Shown here in pieces: positions 12,515-14,881 of a stretch of 14,881 nt of DNA. The position numbers and the translations under genes are program-made. Position 1 is the first letter of the stretch. Every line of letters begins with the position of its first letter. Origin of the DNA: CAZXCQ01 sp964639275. Lineage in GTDB: Bacteria > Desulfobacterota > DSM-4660 > Desulfatiglandales > Desulfatiglandaceae. The stretch is taken from positions 1 through 14,881 of the forward strand of contig CAZXCQ010000158.1 in assembly GCA_964639275.1 (NCBI GenBank), read 5' to 3'. The notes under the pieces are model-generated. The model searched no databases, was not told where the DNA came from, and saw only the letters and a list, made by a program, of their open reading frames with translations.

Positions 12515-12601
12515 TCATGGGCTCAGGATCTTTTCCAGGCGACTGAGTTCCTCTTCTGTCTGGGTGATCCTGTCTTCAAGGGCCTCAACCGTGTTTAACT
12601 G
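12515..12601 (-). pseudogene. Possible coding remnant: short coiled-coil peptide without a start codon
   Basis: Nine bases after the TrpF-like gene stop, another frame reads QLNTVEALEDRITQTEEELS, then RLEKILSP and a TGA (12517-12515). The heptad-like, Glu/Leu-rich composition is typical of a real coiled coil, unlike nearby frames. No ATG, GTG or TTG precedes it in frame before non-protein-like sequence, so it is either the tail of a frameshifted gene or a fragment. Low confidence. Confidence 0.35.
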
Positions 12602-12609
12602 ATGGGGCC

Positions 12610-13368
12610 TCAGGGAATGCGCGGGGAGGCTGCACGGATCGTCTCTTTGGTCCTTTTGACTTCCGTGACAAATTCAGACACCTTTTGGAAATCCTTTTTA
12701 AATCTGAGGGGCGTTCCCTTTTCATCTTTCAGATTGGTCCCTGTACAGCTATCCGCACCTGCGGGTAATACCTTCATGATGGCGTCGTAGACATTTGTGG
12801 GTGAGAGGCCACCCGCCAGGATTACCGGGGTCTCACTCTGGATGACCAGCTCACGGGCCATGTCCCAGTCCGCAGTCTTTCCGGTAAGGCCGACATAGCC
12901 CTCTACGGGCCCTTTTCCTATCCAGGTGTCTATCAGGAGAATGTCGCTGACAGGCTGAAAGGCCTTAGCGATTTTGAGGCTGGGACACCCGGGCCAGGCC
13001 CCTTTTCCGTGGACAGGGACCGATCGGATAATCCCTATTTGAGGAAATTTCTCCCTCACTCGGGATTGATACTGGATAAATAGATCCAGGTCTGTCCCGT
13101 GGCCTTTCTCGTCTGTCACGTTATTGCAGAAATGGACAAAATCGGGCCGGTAATAATCCAGGGCCTTGTAAAGGGTTTCGGTCTCCTGGAAGAGGGGGAT
13201 CAGGCTGCTCTTGCAACCCGTTCCCCGCGTGAGACCGATGGTCTCCTTCAACGCGGGGACACGCCAGTTCTTTTTGTCCAGCAACACACTTCCCAGGTGG
13301 TCCACGCCCAACTGAATGCATCTCGCGGCCTCATCAGGGGTTTGGATCTCATATATCTGAACGATCAT
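12610..13368 (-). CDS. TrpF-like (phosphoribosylanthranilate isomerase superfamily) TIM-barrel protein, catalytic Cys absent
   Basis: 252 residues with the TrpF pattern: QTPDEAARCIQLGVDHLG (9-26), LLIDTWIGKGP with the Asp equivalent at D147, VGLTGKTADW (159-168), PVILAGGLSPTNVYDAI (181-197) and GADSCTGTN (204-212). The N-terminal KICG motif carrying TrpF's catalytic cysteine reads QIYE here (Tyr6), and no trp genes are near, so tryptophan biosynthesis is doubtful; it may act on another substrate. ATG 13368 is preferred over GTG 13374, since GGTGAG lies 5 nt before it; it starts inside the end of the batD-like gene (20-bp overlap), suggesting translational coupling. Superfamily assignment is confident; function is open. 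Confidence 0.78.
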   Translation of the reverse strand: MIVQIYEIQTPDEAARCIQLGVDHLGSVLLDKKNWRVPALKETIGLTRGTGCKSSLIPLFQETETLYKALDYYRPDFVHFCNNVTDEKGHGTDLDLFIQYQSRVREKFPQIGIIRSVPVHGKGAWPGCPSLKIAKAFQPVSDILLIDTWIGKGPVEGYVGLTGKTADWDMARELVIQSETPVILAGGLSPTNVYDAIMKVLPAGADSCTGTNLKDEKGTPLRFKKDFQKVSEFVTEVKRTKETIRAASPRIP

Positions 13369-14587
13369 CCACACTCACCATAATCATCTTCCCTTTCTGC
13401 GGAAGGACCAAAAGGGTATGTTCCAAAGTCCGAAGAGTTCGATACTGGTGGGTCTCCGGCTCAAAAAAGCTGATGGACTGAGGGGGAATCTTGTACTCGC
13501 CCTCTATTTCAGGCACCAGATCCCATTTCATGATCTGCACACCTGCAAATCCCTTGGGGTTGGCGTCAACTATCAGGACCGGCTCATGGGCGTGGACCTC
13601 TATGTGGCGGATCTTGGGCCCTTCTATAGGCAGGAGACGATCTATGTTTCCGCTACCGCGTAAGCGAATTGTCAATGTGGCAGATTCTCCAACCCTTATC
13701 TTGGTCCGGGAAAGAGAGGATTCTACCTTAAAGCTCCCCACAAGCCCGCTGAAGTCATGTGGTCTTTCAGGTTCGGGGAGGGGGGTCACCTCGAGTTCAA
13801 AGGGCCTGCTGGCCAGTATGACAGGGCGGCCTCGCATAAAGAGGGGCGGGTCAAAAAAAGGATCTTCAAAAAGGCCTCCGGGGAAACCCCGTCTGGATTC
13901 ATATACCGTAAGATCCATTCGAAAGGGGGGAATACTGTAGTTTCCTTCCTTTGTGGGGATAAGGACATATCTAACCTCTATGACTTTATATCTCAGGCCA
14001 TTTTGTTCGCTCTGGTATTCTATGGGTCTCCCCAATTGCCTGAATCTGATGTGTTCTATCTCCGGGAGTTCTACGGAGATATCATAGACCTTGATCCGTC
14101 GATAAAGCTTGAGACTGTATACGACTTGCTCCCCCACATAGACCCTGGCCTTGGAAGGTGTCCCGGAGAGAAAAAGGGGAACCTTGTCAGGCGATTTTGG
14201 AGGTTCCCCCTGTATTATCAAGGTCTCCCGATTGCTTTCTGTGATCTTCCCTTTCACTTCCACCCGGGCGGGTCCGATCTGAAAGGTACCGGGTTTTTTT
14301 GCCTGGATAAGGTATCTATATTCAACAGTGGCGGTGAGCCTGCCATTGATGATCCAAAGCCGGCTTGTGCTCCCCCTTCTGGTCACCTGGAAATCTTCCA
14401 ATCCTTTGATGATCGGCTCGGAGCCGGCCTTTTGGGTACCCGTTACGGTGACAACCATTCCAATGGGGGTGTCAACAGGGGCATTGTTTCGATCCAGCCC
14501 CAGGCTTACAGATACACCCGCGAGGGCAACAGGAGGACCAGCCAAAAAGAGAAACAATGCTGAGAGTTTCAGAATAGATTTCTTCAT
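13349..14587 (-). CDS. batD: BatD-like (oxygen tolerance) protein, short form
   Basis: 412 residues. A signal peptide (cleavage after ALA, about residue 23) is followed by tandem beta-sandwich repeats typical of BatD: VSLGLDRNNAPVDTPIGMVV, the VYVGEQVVYSLKLYRR segment (first-domain echo), RYVLIPTKEGNYSIPP, SSLSRTKIRVGESATLTIRL and EGEYKIPPQSISFFEPETHQ. BatD proteins are periplasmic partners of Bat (MoxR-associated) operons linked to envelope or stress functions. Typical members are longer and end with a transmembrane helix and cytoplasmic tail; here the protein stops after the last beta domain (GKMIMVSVDDRSDI), so it would be a soluble periplasmic form or a truncated gene. The ATG at 14587 follows AGG directly, with a GGA 8 nt upstream. 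batA, batB and moxR are not in the window. Family confident, symbol moderately so. Confidence 0.82.
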   Translation of the reverse strand: MKKSILKLSALFLFLAGPPVALAGVSVSLGLDRNNAPVDTPIGMVVTVTGTQKAGSEPIIKGLEDFQVTRRGSTSRLWIINGRLTATVEYRYLIQAKKPGTFQIGPARVEVKGKITESNRETLIIQGEPPKSPDKVPLFLSGTPSKARVYVGEQVVYSLKLYRRIKVYDISVELPEIEHIRFRQLGRPIEYQSEQNGLRYKVIEVRYVLIPTKEGNYSIPPFRMDLTVYESRRGFPGGLFEDPFFDPPLFMRGRPVILASRPFELEVTPLPEPERPHDFSGLVGSFKVESSLSRTKIRVGESATLTIRLRGSGNIDRLLPIEGPKIRHIEVHAHEPVLIVDANPKGFAGVQIMKWDLVPEIEGEYKIPPQSISFFEPETHQYRTLRTLEHTLLVLPQKGKMIMVSVDDRSDI

Positions 14588-14722
14588 CCTGACAATCCAT
14601 TATCCCGGGTAGTGATCGCGATTTTCTACTATTGATTCTGGATCGATGTCAAAGAAATATACGGGATTGCAGGGGGAGTCGGTAACACTCAATAAACAGG
14701 GGTAAAGGCGTGGCATGGGGTC

Positions 14723-14881
14723 TTTTTTTCTTCCACATGCCCCCATAGGACATGGTTTTGCGGCCGTCACAAAATGGCGTATCGGAAAACATCACCTTAG
14801 CCCTAGGGGGTAGTGTGAGGATACGCCCATTTTGAGACGGCACTGCCGGGCCCCCTATTAGAGGCATGTGGAGGAAAAAAA
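14723..14881. repeat. Large foldback (hairpin) repeat at the window end
   Basis: The left arm TTTTTTTCTTCCACATGCC (14723-14741) matches the reverse complement of 14863-14881 at 18 of 19 positions. A second inverted pair, CCGTCACAAAATGGCGTATC (14764-14783) against 14820-14840, matches except for one substitution and one extra base. The centre holds CCCTAGGG. The window stops at the right arm, so the element may continue. The rest of 14588-14722 contains no visible gene; a 72-codon frame on the minus strand here is explained by the repeat. Confidence 0.6.

Noticed and set aside
14649..14867. 72-codon minus-strand frame at the window end
   Set aside because: It lies mostly in the foldback repeat and has no recognisable protein features.

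Overview
The window looks like a draft-assembly piece (one run of exactly 100 N at 7433-7532) from a Gram-negative bacterium, most plausibly a Desulfobacterota/deltaproteobacterial lineage. An outer membrane is implied by an Mla/MCE lipid-transport operon with an auxiliary lipoprotein. The lineage guess is an inference from gene content (stand-alone ADP-forming acyl-CoA synthetase alpha-type protein, BatD, YihY with a C-terminal winged helix, CNB/PAS sensor) and from the repeat-rich intergenic DNA; no marker gene fixes it.

Left part (1-3120), accessory and decaying. A truncated AlkD-like DNA repair gene (-) is followed by a small SAM methyltransferase (+) with its own promoter. A 141-bp non-coding mobile element (MITE-like, imperfect 16-bp inverted ends, 5-bp target duplication) has inserted at the methyltransferase stop codon. 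Next is a type IV toxin-antitoxin remnant: intact AbiEi antitoxin (-) with a strong promoter and a 17-bp inverted-repeat operator, while the AbiEii toxin gene is reduced to its first ~19 codons. Then come a frameshifted GIY-YIG nuclease, GGTTCA-type inverted repeats, a three-way-junction/terminator structure and tRNA-Asn(GTT) (-).

Centre (3200-10055), a + strand block: YihY/BrkB-like membrane protein with a C-terminal winged helix; then, behind a good sigma70-type promoter, a CNB-PAS-TM-extracytoplasmic sensor protein, a STAS-MlaE permease fusion, MlaF ATPase (after the assembly gap), MlaD single-MCE protein and a PqiC-like lipoprotein. MlaE, MlaF, MlaD and the lipoprotein form a phospholipid/hydrophobic-compound ABC transporter of the cell envelope. 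The six-base spacing of the sensor gene upstream of mlaE suggests that it senses something connected with this transport. This is the most interesting protein-coding arrangement in the window.

Right part (10052-14881), all on the - strand. A single-domain response regulator ends tail-to-tail with the lipoprotein gene and is preceded by an ADP-forming acetyl-CoA synthetase alpha-type protein. A ~600-bp intergenic region full of hairpins and foldback repeats follows. Beyond it are a TrpF-like TIM-barrel protein lacking the catalytic cysteine and, overlapping it upstream, a BatD-like protein without the usual C-terminal membrane anchor. The window ends in a ~159-bp foldback repeat.
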